In this document: positions 18,546-28,327 of the stretch, piece by piece
Position numbering within the stretch: position 1 is the first letter of the stretch
Layout of the letters: each line of letters starts with the position of its first letter
DNA from: Pseudomonas putida
Lineage (GTDB): Bacteria; Pseudomonadota; Gammaproteobacteria; Pseudomonadales; Pseudomonadaceae
DNA length: 64,000 bases
Direction of reading: 5' to 3'
Assembly (NCBI RefSeq): GCF_028682175.1
Contig: NZ_JANHKS010000006.1
Coordinates: forward strand, 124,001 to 188,000
Notes under the pieces: model-generated
What the model was told of the DNA's origin: nothing
The model's database searches: none
The model's input: the letters and a program-made list of their open reading frames with translations, nothing else
Translations under genes and position numbers: made by a program

Positions 18546-19367
18546 ATGTCCAGCGAAGAAGACACCACCATCAGTGGTGCAGCGCCCATGATTCCCGACC
18601 AGCGCCGGGAGCTGATGCTGCGTCAGTTGCGCAAGCACCAGGTGCTCAGCGTGCACCAACTGATGGAAATGTTCGACTGCTCGCACATGACCATCCGCCG
18701 CGACATCGCCTTGCTGGAACAGAGCGGGCGCGCATATTCGGTCACCGGCGGCGTGCGCATCGCAAGCCAGGTGCACAGCGAGCCCAGCCACCAGTCCAAG
18801 GCCGTGGTCGAGCTTCCCCACAAACAGGCGATGGCGCGGCTGGCCGCAACCTTGCTGCACCCGGAAATGACCGTGTACCTGGACGCCGGCACCAGCACGC
18901 TGGAGCTGGTGCCCTATATCGTCGCTCTGTCGGGGATGACCGTGGTGACCAACGACTTTGGCGTGGTCAATGCGCTGGCCGATGCGACCCATGTGGACGT
19001 GATTCACACCGGCGGCCTGCTGGATCACCCGAACCGCTCCTGCGTCGGCGGCCTGGCAGCGGCGACCCTGCGCCAACTGGCGACGGACGTTGCCTTCATG
19101 TCGACCAGTTCATGGGACCTGCAACGCGGCACCACCACGCCGTCTGCCTTGAAGGTCGAGGTCAAGCAGGCGGCGATGCAGGCCGCCTCCCGCAGCGTGC
19201 TGCTGACCACCAGTTCCAAGTACGGCACCTTCGGCATGTACAAAGTCGCGGGGCTTGAGCAGTTCGACACGATCGTCAGCGACGACGGCCTGGGCGGCGC
19301 GGCGGCAGACAGCATCCGTGCGCTTGGGGTGGATGTGTTGTTGGCGTCTGTGGACAACCCTCGCTGA
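18546..19367 (+). CDS. DeoR/GlpR-family regulator of the threonate operon
   Basis: 273 residues. The N-terminal helix-turn-helix is about residues 20-70 (RRELMLRQLRKHQVLSVHQL, then CSHMTIRRDIALLEQSG). The C-terminal sugar-phosphate-sensing domain has MTVYLDAGTSTLELVPYI and VVTNDFGVVNALAD. DeoR proteins usually repress and are released by a phosphorylated intermediate. It precedes the L-threonate operon, and an inverted repeat overlaps a possible promoter before ltnD, so it is the likely local repressor; a 3-oxo-tetronate phosphate would be a reasonable effector. It ends at its own terminator (19506-19537), so it is transcribed separately. Confidence 0.88.
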   Translation: MSSEEDTTISGAAPMIPDQRRELMLRQLRKHQVLSVHQLMEMFDCSHMTIRRDIALLEQSGRAYSVTGGVRIASQVHSEPSHQSKAVVELPHKQAMARLAATLLHPEMTVYLDAGTSTLELVPYIVALSGMTVVTNDFGVVNALADATHVDVIHTGGLLDHPNRSCVGGLAAATLRQLATDVAFMSTSSWDLQRGTTTPSALKVEVKQAAMQAASRSVLLTTSSKYGTFGMYKVAGLEQFDTIVSDDGLGGAAADSIRALGVDVLLASVDNPR

Positions 19368-19381
19368 GGCAACCCCTTCCC

Positions 19382-19472
19382 CGTAGCAGCACGGCTTGCC
19401 GGCGGGAGCGGTGTGTCAGACAGTGCATCCGTCATAGACACGCCGCTCCCGCCGGCAAGCCGTGCTGCTACG
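19382..19472. repeat. REP-type palindrome, family A copy 3
   Basis: Full-length family A palindrome between the DeoR gene and its terminator. The centre contains GGTGTGTCAGACAGTGC. Confidence 0.9.
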
Positions 19473-19505
19473 GAACGAATTTCACATCGGCTGCCAACTA
19501 TCTTC

Positions 19506-19537
19506 AAAGCCCCGGGCCAGATACCGGGGCTTTTTTG
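19506..19537 (+). terminator. terminator after the DeoR-type regulator gene
   Basis: Stem AAAGCCCCGG / CCGGGGCTTT with an 8-base loop and a T-run (TTTTTTG). Confidence 0.88.
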
Positions 19538-19558
19538 TTGCTCGAAAAATGATCTATG

Positions 19559-19595
19559 TTAACTTTTGTTAATTCAAAATATTACTTCACATTAT
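19559..19595 (+). promoter_or_regulatory. putative operator and promoter of the L-threonate operon
   Basis: The inverted repeat TTAAC-TTTT-GTTAA (19559-19572) overlaps a possible -35, TTGTTA (19566-19571). It is followed after 18 bp by CATTAT (19590-19595), a moderate -10. The layout suits repression by the DeoR-type regulator encoded just upstream. Both assignments are inferred from sequence. Confidence 0.5.
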
Positions 19596-19685
19596 CCGGT
19601 CACAGGTTCACTATCTTTAACAGATCCGAACATACACCGTTCAAGTGCCAACGGTAGCGAAGGCACTCGACCCGAGGAGAGACTC

Positions 19686-20591
19686 ATGAATAACAAGAAC
19701 GTCGGCGTCATTGGCCTGGGTGCCATGGGCCTTGGTATCGCCCGCTCGCTGCTGCGCAGCGGCTTCAATGTGCATGCCTGTGACGTGCGCGCAGCCGTCA
19801 CCGAGCAGTTCGCCAGCGAAGGCGGCGTTGCTTGTGATTCTCCAGCCGCGATGGCTGCTGCCTGCGACGTCATCATCACTGTCGTGGTCAACGCCGAGCA
19901 GACCGAAACCGTACTCTTCGGTGAGAACGGCGCCGTCGCCGCTCTGGCTCAAGGCAGCCTGGTCATCGGTTGCGCCACTGTCGCCCCGACCTTCGCCATC
20001 GAGCTGGGCCAGCGCCTGACTGAAAAAGGCCTGCTGTACCTCGATGCACCGATCTCCGGTGGCGCCGCCAAAGCCGCTGCCGGCCAGATGACCATGATGA
20101 CCAGCGGCCCTGCCGACTCCTACGCCAAGGCCGACGCGGTGCTCAACGGCATGGCTGGCAAGGTCTATCGCCTGGGCGACGTCCATGGCCTGGGTTCGAA
20201 AGTCAAAATCATCAACCAGCTGCTGGCCGGTGTGCACATCGCCGCGAGCGCCGAAGCCATGGCCTTGGGCCTGCGCGAAGGTGTCGACGCCGACGCCCTG
20301 TACGAAGTCATCACCAACAGCGCCGGTAATTCGTGGATGTTCGAAAACCGCGTGCCGCACATCCTCAAGGCTGACTACACGCCGCTGTCGGCCGTGGACA
20401 TCTTCGTCAAGGACCTGGGCCTGGTACTGGATACCGCCCGCGCCAGCAAATTCCCGCTGCCGCTGTCGTCCACTGCCCACCAGATGTTCATGCAGGCCTC
20501 GACCGCAGGTTTTGGTCGCGAAGACGATTCGGCCGTGATCAAGATCTTCCCGGGCATCACCCTGCCGGGCGCCAAAGCCGCCAACGACTGA
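19686..20591 (+). CDS. ltnD: L-threonate dehydrogenase
   Basis: 301 residues from the ATG at 19686, preceded by GAGGAGAGACTC. It belongs to the beta-hydroxyacid dehydrogenase family: NAD motif VGVIGLGAMGLGIARSL, substrate motif LDAPISGGAAKAAAGQMT, and catalytic-Lys helix GSKVKIINQLLAGVHIA. Followed by otnK, otnC and otnI, it is the LtnD that oxidises L-threonate to 2-oxo-tetronate. A tartronate semialdehyde reductase role is less likely in this context. It is the first structural gene of a five-gene operon. Confidence 0.9.
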   Translation: MNNKNVGVIGLGAMGLGIARSLLRSGFNVHACDVRAAVTEQFASEGGVACDSPAAMAAACDVIITVVVNAEQTETVLFGENGAVAALAQGSLVIGCATVAPTFAIELGQRLTEKGLLYLDAPISGGAAKAAAGQMTMMTSGPADSYAKADAVLNGMAGKVYRLGDVHGLGSKVKIINQLLAGVHIAASAEAMALGLREGVDADALYEVITNSAGNSWMFENRVPHILKADYTPLSAVDIFVKDLGLVLDTARASKFPLPLSSTAHQMFMQASTAGFGREDDSAVIKIFPGITLPGAKAAND

Positions 20592-20602
20592 GGACATCGC
20601 AC

Positions 20603-21895
20603 ATGAGCAACACGACTCCGCGCCCTCTCTTGGGCTGCATTGCCGACGACTTCACCGGCGCCACCGACCTTGCCAACATGCTGGTGCGTGGCGGCATGCG
20701 CACCGTGCAAAGCATCGGTATTCCAAGCGCTGAAAGCCTGGCCGAACTGGACGCCGACGCCATCGTCATCGCCCTGAAATCGCGCACCACCCCGGCTGCC
20801 GAAGCGGTCGAGGAATCGCTGCAGGCCTTGCAGTGGCTGCGTGATCGCGGCTGCGAGCAGATCTTCTTCAAGTACTGCTCCACCTTCGACTCGACCGCCA
20901 AAGGCAACATCGGCCAGGTCAGCGAGGCGCTGCTGCAGGCGCTGGACAGCGACTTCACCCTGGCCTGCCCGGCCTTCCCGGAAAACGGTCGCACGATCTT
21001 CCGTGGCCACCTGTTCGTGCAGGATCAACTGCTCAACGAATGCGGCATGCAGAACCACCCGCTGACCCCGATGAGCGACGCGAACCTGGTCCGCGTGCTG
21101 CAATCGCAAACCGAAAAGAAGGTCGGCCTGCTGCGCTACGACAGCATCGCCAAGGGCGTTGAAGGCGTGCGTGCGCGCATCGCCGAACTGCGTGCCAACG
21201 GCGTGGTCATGGCCATCGCCGACGCACTGTCCGATGCCGACCTGTACACCCTGGGCGAAGCCTGCGCCGACCTGCCGCTGCTGACTGGCGGTTCGGGTCT
21301 GGCGCTGGGCCTGCCGGGCAACTTCCGCAAGGCTGGCAAGCTGCGCGACATCGACGCTGCAAAACTTGCGCAGGTTGACGGCGGCGAAGTGGTCCTGGCC
21401 GGTAGCGCATCGGTCGCCACCAACGGCCAGGTGGCTGCCTGGCTGGAAGCCGGTCGCCCTGCCCTGCGGATCGATCCGCTGGCGCTGGCCGACGGCAAGC
21501 CTGTGGTCGAAGACGCCCTGGCCTTCGCCCGCGATGCCGGTCAGACGGTTCTGATCTACGCCACCAGCAGCCCGGATGAAGTCAAAGCCGTGCAGCAGAA
21601 GCTGGGCGTCGAGCGCGCAGGCGCGATGGTTGAAGAGGCCCTGGGCAAGATCGCCAGCGGCCTGCTGAAGGCCGGCGTAAAACGCTTCGTCGTCGCAGGC
21701 GGCGAGACCTCGGGCGCGGTGGTTCAAGCGCTGGGCGTGAGCCTGCTGAAAATCGGCGCGCAGATCGATCCGGGCGTTCCGGCGACCATCAGCAGTGGCG
21801 ACCAGCCGCTGGCACTGGCGCTCAAGTCCGGCAACTTCGGTGGCCGTGACTTCTTCGACAAGGCCCTCAAGCAGTTGGCCGGAGGTGCTGCATGA
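20603..21895 (+). CDS. otnK: 3-oxo-tetronate kinase (DUF1537 four-carbon acid sugar kinase)
   Basis: 430 residues. The N-terminal domain begins LLGCIADDFTGATDLANMLV, the hallmark of four-carbon acid sugar kinases. The C-terminal nucleotide-binding domain has LLTGGSGLALGLP and FVVAGGETSGAVVQALGV. In the known pathway OtnK phosphorylates 3-oxo-tetronate at C4 with ATP. It starts 11 bp after ltnD and overlaps otnC by four bases (ATGA), a sign of translational coupling. Confidence 0.92.
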   Translation: MSNTTPRPLLGCIADDFTGATDLANMLVRGGMRTVQSIGIPSAESLAELDADAIVIALKSRTTPAAEAVEESLQALQWLRDRGCEQIFFKYCSTFDSTAKGNIGQVSEALLQALDSDFTLACPAFPENGRTIFRGHLFVQDQLLNECGMQNHPLTPMSDANLVRVLQSQTEKKVGLLRYDSIAKGVEGVRARIAELRANGVVMAIADALSDADLYTLGEACADLPLLTGGSGLALGLPGNFRKAGKLRDIDAAKLAQVDGGEVVLAGSASVATNGQVAAWLEAGRPALRIDPLALADGKPVVEDALAFARDAGQTVLIYATSSPDEVKAVQQKLGVERAGAMVEEALGKIASGLLKAGVKRFVVAGGETSGAVVQALGVSLLKIGAQIDPGVPATISSGDQPLALALKSGNFGGRDFFDKALKQLAGGAA

Positions 21896-22530
21896 GTGCC
21901 GAAAACAAACTGCGCGAAGAAATCTGCGACATCGGCCGCCTGCTGTTCGGCCGTGGCTATACCGTCGGCAGCGCGGGCAACATCAGTGCACGCCTGGATG
22001 ACGGCTGGCTGATCACCCCGACCGACGCCTGCCTGGGCCGCCTGGACCCGGCAGCCATCGCCAAGGTCAACCTGGCGGGCGAATGGGTGTCGGGCGACAA
22101 GCCGTCGAAAACCCTGATGCTGCACCGCGAAGTCTACGACCGTAACCCAAGGGTTGGCGGTGTGGTGCACACCCACTCCACGCACCTGGTGGCGCTGACC
22201 CTGGCCGGCGTCTGGCAGCAGAACGACATCCTTCCGCCCATCACGCCGTATCAGGTGATGAAGGTCGGCCACATCCCGCTCATCAACTACGAGCGCCCGG
22301 GCTCGCCGAAAGTCGCCGAACAGGTGGCGAAACTGGCGAACAGCGTGCGCGGCGTGATGCTCGAGCGGCTGGGGCCGGTGGTCTGGGAAAGCTCGGTGGC
22401 CAAGGCAGCCTTTGCCCTGGAAGAGCTCGAAGAGACCGCCCGCCTGTGGCTGATGAGCAACCCCAAACCCGAGCCTCTGGACGCAGCGGCGCTGGAAGAT
22501 CTGCGCCAGGCGTTCGGTGTGAACTGGTAA
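21892..22530 (+). CDS. otnC: 3-oxo-tetronate 4-phosphate decarboxylase (class II aldolase fold)
   Basis: 212 residues of the class II aldolase/adducin fold. Motifs: VGSAGNISARLDDGWLITP (phosphate-binding loop) and VVHTHSTHLVALT with the Zn-ligand His residues. OtnC decarboxylates 3-oxo-tetronate 4-phosphate to dihydroxyacetone phosphate. The ATG overlaps the otnK stop. The operon context separates it from fuculose- or ribulose-phosphate aldolases. Confidence 0.91.
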   Translation: MSAENKLREEICDIGRLLFGRGYTVGSAGNISARLDDGWLITPTDACLGRLDPAAIAKVNLAGEWVSGDKPSKTLMLHREVYDRNPRVGGVVHTHSTHLVALTLAGVWQQNDILPPITPYQVMKVGHIPLINYERPGSPKVAEQVAKLANSVRGVMLERLGPVVWESSVAKAAFALEELEETARLWLMSNPKPEPLDAAALEDLRQAFGVNW

Positions 22531-22622
22531 CCCGCTGACAAAGCGTTTGATTGGGGACCGCTTCGGCGGTCTCCGGCTCCCGGCTCGCCGGACAAAAATA
22601 ACAACAGGACACGACACTCAAC

Positions 22623-24080
22623 ATGACTCCTCTGATCCTAATGACCATCGCAGGTGCCGGCATCGCGCTGTTGCTGCTGCTGGTCCTCAAGTACAAATTC
22701 CAGCCGTTCGTGGCCCTGATGCTCGTCAGCATCATCGTCGCCCTGGTCGCAGGCGTTAAGCCGGCTGACCTGGTGGCAACCATCGAAGGCGGCATGGGCA
22801 AGACCCTGGGCCACATCGCGATCATCATCGCGCTGGGTGCCATGATCGGGCGAATCATCGAGCTGTCCGGCGGCGCCGAGGCGCTGGCCAAGACCCTGAT
22901 CAACCGCTTCGGCAACAAGCGCACGCCGCTGGCCCTGACTGTCGCCGGTTTCATGGTCGGCATTCCGGTGTTCTTCGAAGTCGGCGTGATCATCCTGATG
23001 CCACTGGCCTATGGCGTTGCTCGCGCGGCGCGCAAGCCGCTGCTGATCTTCGCCCTGCCGATGTGTGCCGCGCTGCTGTCGGTGCATGCGTTCCTGCCGC
23101 CGCATCCGGGCGCTGTCGCCGCTGCCGGGCAACTGGGCGCTGACCTTGGCCGTGTGCTGATGTTCGGTATCCCGATGGTGGCGGTGCTGTGCCTGATCGG
23201 TTACGTGATCGCCGGTCGCATGACCCGCAAGACCTACCCGATGACCGACGACATCCGCAGCGAAGTCTACGGTCCGCACATCACCAACGAAGACCTGGTG
23301 GCGTGGGCCAACAACGACTACTCCAACACCAAGGAAGCGACCCACACCAAAGAGTTGGGCCTGGAAGAAAGCGCCAGCAGCCTGGCAGCCAAATTGCCCA
23401 AGGCTCCGGCACCGGGCGCCGGGATTATCGTTGCGCTGATTCTGCTGCCGATCATCCTGATCCTGCTGGGCACCCTGGCCACCACCATGCTGCCAGCGGA
23501 TTCGACCCTGCGCAGCGTGCTGACCGTGCTGGGCGCGCCGCTGGTTGCGCTGCTGATCGACACCCTGCTGTGTGCCTGGATCCTCGGTTCGCGCCGTGGC
23601 TGGAGCCGCAGCCAGGTGTCCGACGTGATCGGCTCGGCCCTGCCGGGCGTTGCCATGGTGATCCTGATTGCCGGCGCCGGTGGCGTGTTCGGCAAGGTCC
23701 TGGTGGACACCGGCATCGGTGCTGTCGTTTCCGAAGCGTTGCGTAACACCGGCCTGCCGGTTCTGGCGCTGGGCTTTATCCTGACGCTGCTGTTGCGCGC
23801 CGTGCAAGGCTCGACCACAGTGGCACTGGTGACCACTGCCGGCATCCTCAGCCCGCTGATCGCCAGCATGAACCTCTCCGCCAACCACATGGCCCTGCTG
23901 TGCCTGGCCATGGGCGGTGGCGGCCTGGCGATGTCGCACATCAACGACGCCGGTTACTGGATGTTCACCAAGCTGGCCGGCCTGAACGTTGGCGACGGCC
24001 TGCGCAACTGGACCTTCCTGGTCACCGTGCTCGGCACGCTGGGCTTCCTGATGACCCTGGTGCTCTGGCCGTTCGTTTGA
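22623..24080 (+). CDS. GntP-family permease, probable L-threonate importer
   Basis: 485 residues with about twelve or more hydrophobic segments, full length for gluconate:H+ symporters of the GntP family. Typical pieces are MIGRIIELSGGAEALAKTLI near residue 80, HAFLPPHPGAVAAAG (conserved Pro/His loop), RAVQGSTTVALVTTAGI, and AMGGGGLAMSHINDAGYW near the C-terminus. It lies between otnC and otnI, so the imported substrate is most likely L-threonate or a related C4 sugar acid. The 92-bp gap upstream shows no terminator. Confidence 0.9.
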   Translation: MTPLILMTIAGAGIALLLLLVLKYKFQPFVALMLVSIIVALVAGVKPADLVATIEGGMGKTLGHIAIIIALGAMIGRIIELSGGAEALAKTLINRFGNKRTPLALTVAGFMVGIPVFFEVGVIILMPLAYGVARAARKPLLIFALPMCAALLSVHAFLPPHPGAVAAAGQLGADLGRVLMFGIPMVAVLCLIGYVIAGRMTRKTYPMTDDIRSEVYGPHITNEDLVAWANNDYSNTKEATHTKELGLEESASSLAAKLPKAPAPGAGIIVALILLPIILILLGTLATTMLPADSTLRSVLTVLGAPLVALLIDTLLCAWILGSRRGWSRSQVSDVIGSALPGVAMVILIAGAGGVFGKVLVDTGIGAVVSEALRNTGLPVLALGFILTLLLRAVQGSTTVALVTTAGILSPLIASMNLSANHMALLCLAMGGGGLAMSHINDAGYWMFTKLAGLNVGDGLRNWTFLVTVLGTLGFLMTLVLWPFV

Positions 24081-24144
24081 TACCCCAGGCGGTGTGCAAA
24101 TCCTGATTGCACGCCGCCTGTCTCTTAGAAGACAGGAGTAAGAC

Positions 24145-24936
24145 ATGCCTCGTTTCGCTGCCAATCTCAGCATGCTGTACCCGCAACACGAGTTCCTCGA
24201 CCGCTTCGCTGCTGCGGCGGCAGACGGTTTCGAGGCGGTGGAGTACCTGTTTCCGTACGACTTCACGGCTGCCGAGATCAAACAACGCCTGGTCGACAAC
24301 AAACTGACCCAGGCGCTGTTCAACGCACCGCCGGGTGACTGGGCCAAGGGCGAGCGCGGGATTGCCTCGCTGCCGGGTCGTGAAGAAGAGTTTCGCGCAG
24401 GCATCCAGAAGGCACTGGAATACGCTGCCGTGCTGGGCAACGACCGCATCCACGTGATGGCCGGCCTGCTGCCAGGCGAAGAGCTGCGCCAGAAGCATCA
24501 CGCGGTGTACATCGAGAACCTGCGTTATGCCGCGCAAGAAGCGGCCAAGGTCGGCGTGACCGTGCTGATCGAGCCGATCAACACCCGAGACATGCCAGGC
24601 TTCTTCCTCAATCGCCAGGACCAGGGCCAGGCCGTGTGCAAGGAAGTCGGTGCCGACAACCTGAAAGTGCAGTTCGACTTCTATCACTGCCAGATCGTCG
24701 AAGGCGATGTGATCAGCAAGTTGCGCCGTGATTTCGCAGGCGTCGGCCACATCCAGATCGCGGGCGTGCCGGACCGTCATGAGCCGAATCTGGGCGAAGT
24801 GAATTATCCGTGGCTGTTCGAAGAAATCGACCGCCTGGGCTACACCGGCTGGATCGGTTGCGAGTACCGCCCTAAAGGCGATACCAGCGAAGGCTTGCAG
24901 TGGCTGCGGGACTGGAAGGCCGCACACAAGGCCTGA
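24145..24936 (+). CDS. otnI: 2-oxo-tetronate isomerase (hydroxypyruvate isomerase family)
   Basis: 263 residues with a TIM-barrel Hyi fold. It starts [20 protein letters not shown] and has [15 protein letters not shown] with a metal-ligand Glu, [14 protein letters not shown] with Asp and His, and [16 protein letters not shown] at the end. OtnI isomerises 2-oxo-tetronate to 3-oxo-tetronate, linking LtnD to OtnK. Hydroxypyruvate isomerase is the alternative, but the full ltnD-otnK-otnC context supports OtnI. AGACAGGAGTAAGAC precedes the ATG. It is the last gene of the operon. Confidence 0.9.
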   Translation: MPRFAANLSMLYPQHEFLDRFAAAAADGFEAVEYLFPYDFTAAEIKQRLVDNKLTQALFNAPPGDWAKGERGIASLPGREEEFRAGIQKALEYAAVLGNDRIHVMAGLLPGEELRQKHHAVYIENLRYAAQEAAKVGVTVLIEPINTRDMPGFFLNRQDQGQAVCKEVGADNLKVQFDFYHCQIVEGDVISKLRRDFAGVGHIQIAGVPDRHEPNLGEVNYPWLFEEIDRLGYTGWIGCEYRPKGDTSEGLQWLRDWKAAHKA

Positions 24937-24948
24937 TGCGACTCTCTT

Positions 24949-25016
24949 CGTAGCAGCACGGCTTGCCGGCGGGAGCGACCTTGAGTACGCCCCCGCCGGC
25001 AAGCCGTGCTGCTACG
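24949..25016. repeat. REP-type palindrome, family A copy 4
   Basis: Short-loop family A palindrome between otnI and the convergent thioesterase gene. Confidence 0.9.
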
Positions 25017-25038
25017 GACCGGTTGGGTTACCGGACGA

Positions 25039-25443
25039 TCACTCGTTCACCGCCTCATCCTTGAACTGGTCCTTCACGTACGTGATCTCGGTCTTGCCGT
25101 GGGGCGCTGGCAAACCGTCTTCGCCCAGGTTCACGAACACCATCTTCTCCACCGTCAGGATGCTCTTGCGGGTGATCTTGTTGCGCACCTGGCAGGTCAG
25201 GGTGATCGAGGTGCGGCCAAACTCCGTCGCGGTGATACCCAACTCGATGATGTCGCCCTGGCGCGAGGCGCTGACGAAGTTGATCTCGGAAATGTACTTG
25301 GTCACCACCCGCTGGTTACCCAACTGAACGATGGCGTAGATCGCCGCTTCCTCGTCGATCCAGCGCAGCAGGCTGCCCCCGAACAAGGTGCCGTTGGGGT
25401 TGAGGTCTTCGGGTTTCACCCACTTGCGAGTGTGGAAGTTCAT
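25039..25443 (-). CDS. acyl-CoA thioesterase, YciA-type
   Basis: 134 residues, starting at the ATG at 25443 behind GGAGCC (MNFHTRKWVKPEDLNPNG); a longer version reads into the upstream repeat and is rejected. It is a hot-dog thioesterase with the NPNGTLFGGSLLRWIDEEAA signature, in which the Asn and Asp act in catalysis. Members hydrolyse medium- and long-chain acyl-CoA. It is transcribed away from the ahcY region; family C repeat copy 2 lies upstream. Confidence 0.85.
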   Translation of the reverse strand: MNFHTRKWVKPEDLNPNGTLFGGSLLRWIDEEAAIYAIVQLGNQRVVTKYISEINFVSASRQGDIIELGITATEFGRTSITLTCQVRNKITRKSILTVEKMVFVNLGEDGLPAPHGKTEITYVKDQFKDEAVNE

Positions 25444-25486
25444 AGGGGGCTCCAGGGCGTTTGGAAAATCGTGGCGTTTGTGCCCC

Positions 25487-25568
25487 CAAGCTTCAAGCTT
25501 CAAGCCCCAAGCTGCAAGTAAAAGCAGATCTGCTTTCACTTGTCGCTTGCAGCTTGCAGCTTATAGCT
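25487..25568. repeat. palindromic repeat, family C copy 2
   Basis: Imperfect inverted repeat built from AAGCTTCAAGC and GCTTGCAGC units around a central AAAGCAGATCTGCTTT palindrome. Its right arm runs into the probable -35 element of ahcY. Confidence 0.8.
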
Positions 25569-25581
25569 CAGAAGTTATAAT
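25554..25581 (+). promoter_or_regulatory. probable sigma-70 promoter of ahcY
   Basis: TTGCAG (25554-25559), a 16-bp spacer, then a perfect TATAAT (25576-25581). Transcription would start near 25588, about 45 bp before the riboswitch. The weak -35 lies within the right arm of the family C palindrome. Confidence 0.65.
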
Positions 25582-25616
25582 CGCCCCCGCTTCAAAAAAC
25601 GGTCATCACCACTTGA

Positions 25617-27176
<1,560 letters not shown>

Positions 27177-27199
27177 TCGAGCGCTGAACGTTCGCTTTG

Positions 27200-27231
27200 C
27201 ATGTGGGAGCAGGTTAGCTCGCTCCCACATG
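27200..27231. repeat. inverted repeat after ahcY
   Basis: CATGTGGGAGC, a 10-base loop, then GCTCCCACATG: a perfect 11-bp stem. It resembles one more Pseudomonas REP type. There is no T-run, so a terminator is doubtful. Confidence 0.7.
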
Positions 27232-27243
27232 AACGAACGCAGC

Positions 27244-27336
27244 CCTGTAGGAGTGAGCTTGCTCGCGATTGCCATTTATCAGCCAATGCTGCATTGACTG
27301 AACGAATGCCATCGCGAGCAAGCTCACTCCTACAGG
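27244..27336. repeat. REP-type palindrome, family B copy 2
   Basis: Arms CTGTAGGAGTGAGCTTGCTC and its complement, between ahcY and metF. Confidence 0.9.
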
Positions 27337-27373
27337 ATTTTGCGTCAGGCTTCTGAAATCCCAGGATACGACC

Positions 27374-28219
27374 ATGTCCCAAGACCGTCGCTACAGCTTC
27401 GAGTTCTTCCCGACGAAGACCGACGCTGGTCATGAAAAACTGATGGCTGTCGCCCGCACGCTGGCCAGCTACAACCCACACTTCTTCTCCTGCACCTACG
27501 GTGCCGGTGGGTCCACGCGCGAGCGCACGATCAACACCGTGCTGCAGCTGGAAAAAGAAGTGAATATCCCGTCGGCGCCGCATTTGTCGTGCGTCGGCGA
27601 CAGCAAGGCCGACCTGCGCGGCCTGCTGACGCAATACAAGGATGCGGGCATCAAACGCATCGTCGCCCTGCGCGGCGACCTGCCTTCGGGCATGGGCATT
27701 TCCGGCGGTGAGTTGCCTCACGCCAGTGATCTGGTGACGTTCATCCGCGAAGAAACCGGCAACCATTTCGAAATCGAAGTCGCCGCCTACCCGGAAATGC
27801 ACCCACAGGCACGCAACTTCGAAGACGACCTGAAGAACTTCGTGCGTAAGGCCAACGCCGGTGCCAACAGCGCGATCACCCAGTATTTCTTCAACGCCGA
27901 CAGCTACTTCTACTTCGTCGAGCGCGTGCAGAAGATGGGCGTGAACATCCCGATCGTGCCGGGCATCATGCCCATCACCAACTACAGCAAGCTGGCACGT
28001 TTCTCCGACGCCTGCGGCGCAGAGATCCCACGCTGGATCCGCAAGCAACTGGAAGCCTACGGCGATGATTCGGCGAGCATCCAGGCGTTTGGCGAACAGG
28101 TCGTGACGCAAATGTGCGAGCAATTGTTGCAAGGCGGCGCACCGGGCCTGCACTTCTATACGATGAACCAGACTGAACCTAGCCTGTCGATCTGGAACAA
28201 TCTCAAACTGCCCCGCTGA
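27374..28219 (+). CDS. metF: methylenetetrahydrofolate reductase
   Basis: 281 residues, a single-domain bacterial MetF. It reduces 5,10-methylene-tetrahydrofolate to 5-methyl-tetrahydrofolate with FAD, supplying the methyl group for methionine. Visible are YSFEFFPTKTDAG at the N-terminus with the catalytic Glu, FSCTYGAGGSTRERT, IKRIVALRGDLPSG, and the FAD/folate segment ITQYFFNADSYFYFVERV. It lies downstream of ahcY and is likely to be partly under the same riboswitch-controlled promoter. Confidence 0.97.
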   Translation: MSQDRRYSFEFFPTKTDAGHEKLMAVARTLASYNPHFFSCTYGAGGSTRERTINTVLQLEKEVNIPSAPHLSCVGDSKADLRGLLTQYKDAGIKRIVALRGDLPSGMGISGGELPHASDLVTFIREETGNHFEIEVAAYPEMHPQARNFEDDLKNFVRKANAGANSAITQYFFNADSYFYFVERVQKMGVNIPIVPGIMPITNYSKLARFSDACGAEIPRWIRKQLEAYGDDSASIQAFGEQVVTQMCEQLLQGGAPGLHFYTMNQTEPSLSIWNNLKLPR

Positions 28220-28271
28220 ACGGTTTGAATCTGTCTCGAACATGCCGGTCACTATAGGGTAATGTTCGCAC

Positions 28272-28297
28272 GGCAGGCTGATAGTACATGGCCTGCC
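28272..28297 (+). other. GC-rich inverted repeat after metF
   Basis: GGCAGGC, a 12-base loop, then GCCTGCC, extendable by outer CAC/GTG. It could be a weak terminator hairpin, but it lacks a T-run. Confidence 0.4.
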
Positions 28298-28327
28298 AGT
28301 GCCTGACCGAGACGGATATCCAAGCAG

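Noticed and set aside
19566..19685. Upstream 40-codon extension of ltnD
   Set aside because: It would start inside the putative promoter/operator; the ATG at 19686 has an excellent ribosome-binding site and begins the NAD-binding motif.
22638..24449. 603-codon minus-strand frame opposite the GntP permease and otnI
   Set aside because: Composition is Gln/His/Arg-rich, as expected for the complement of membrane-protein codons; no domain is seen.
27200..27231. Inverted repeat after ahcY as a terminator
   Set aside because: Stem is strong but there is no T-run on either strand, and metF is probably read through from ahcY.
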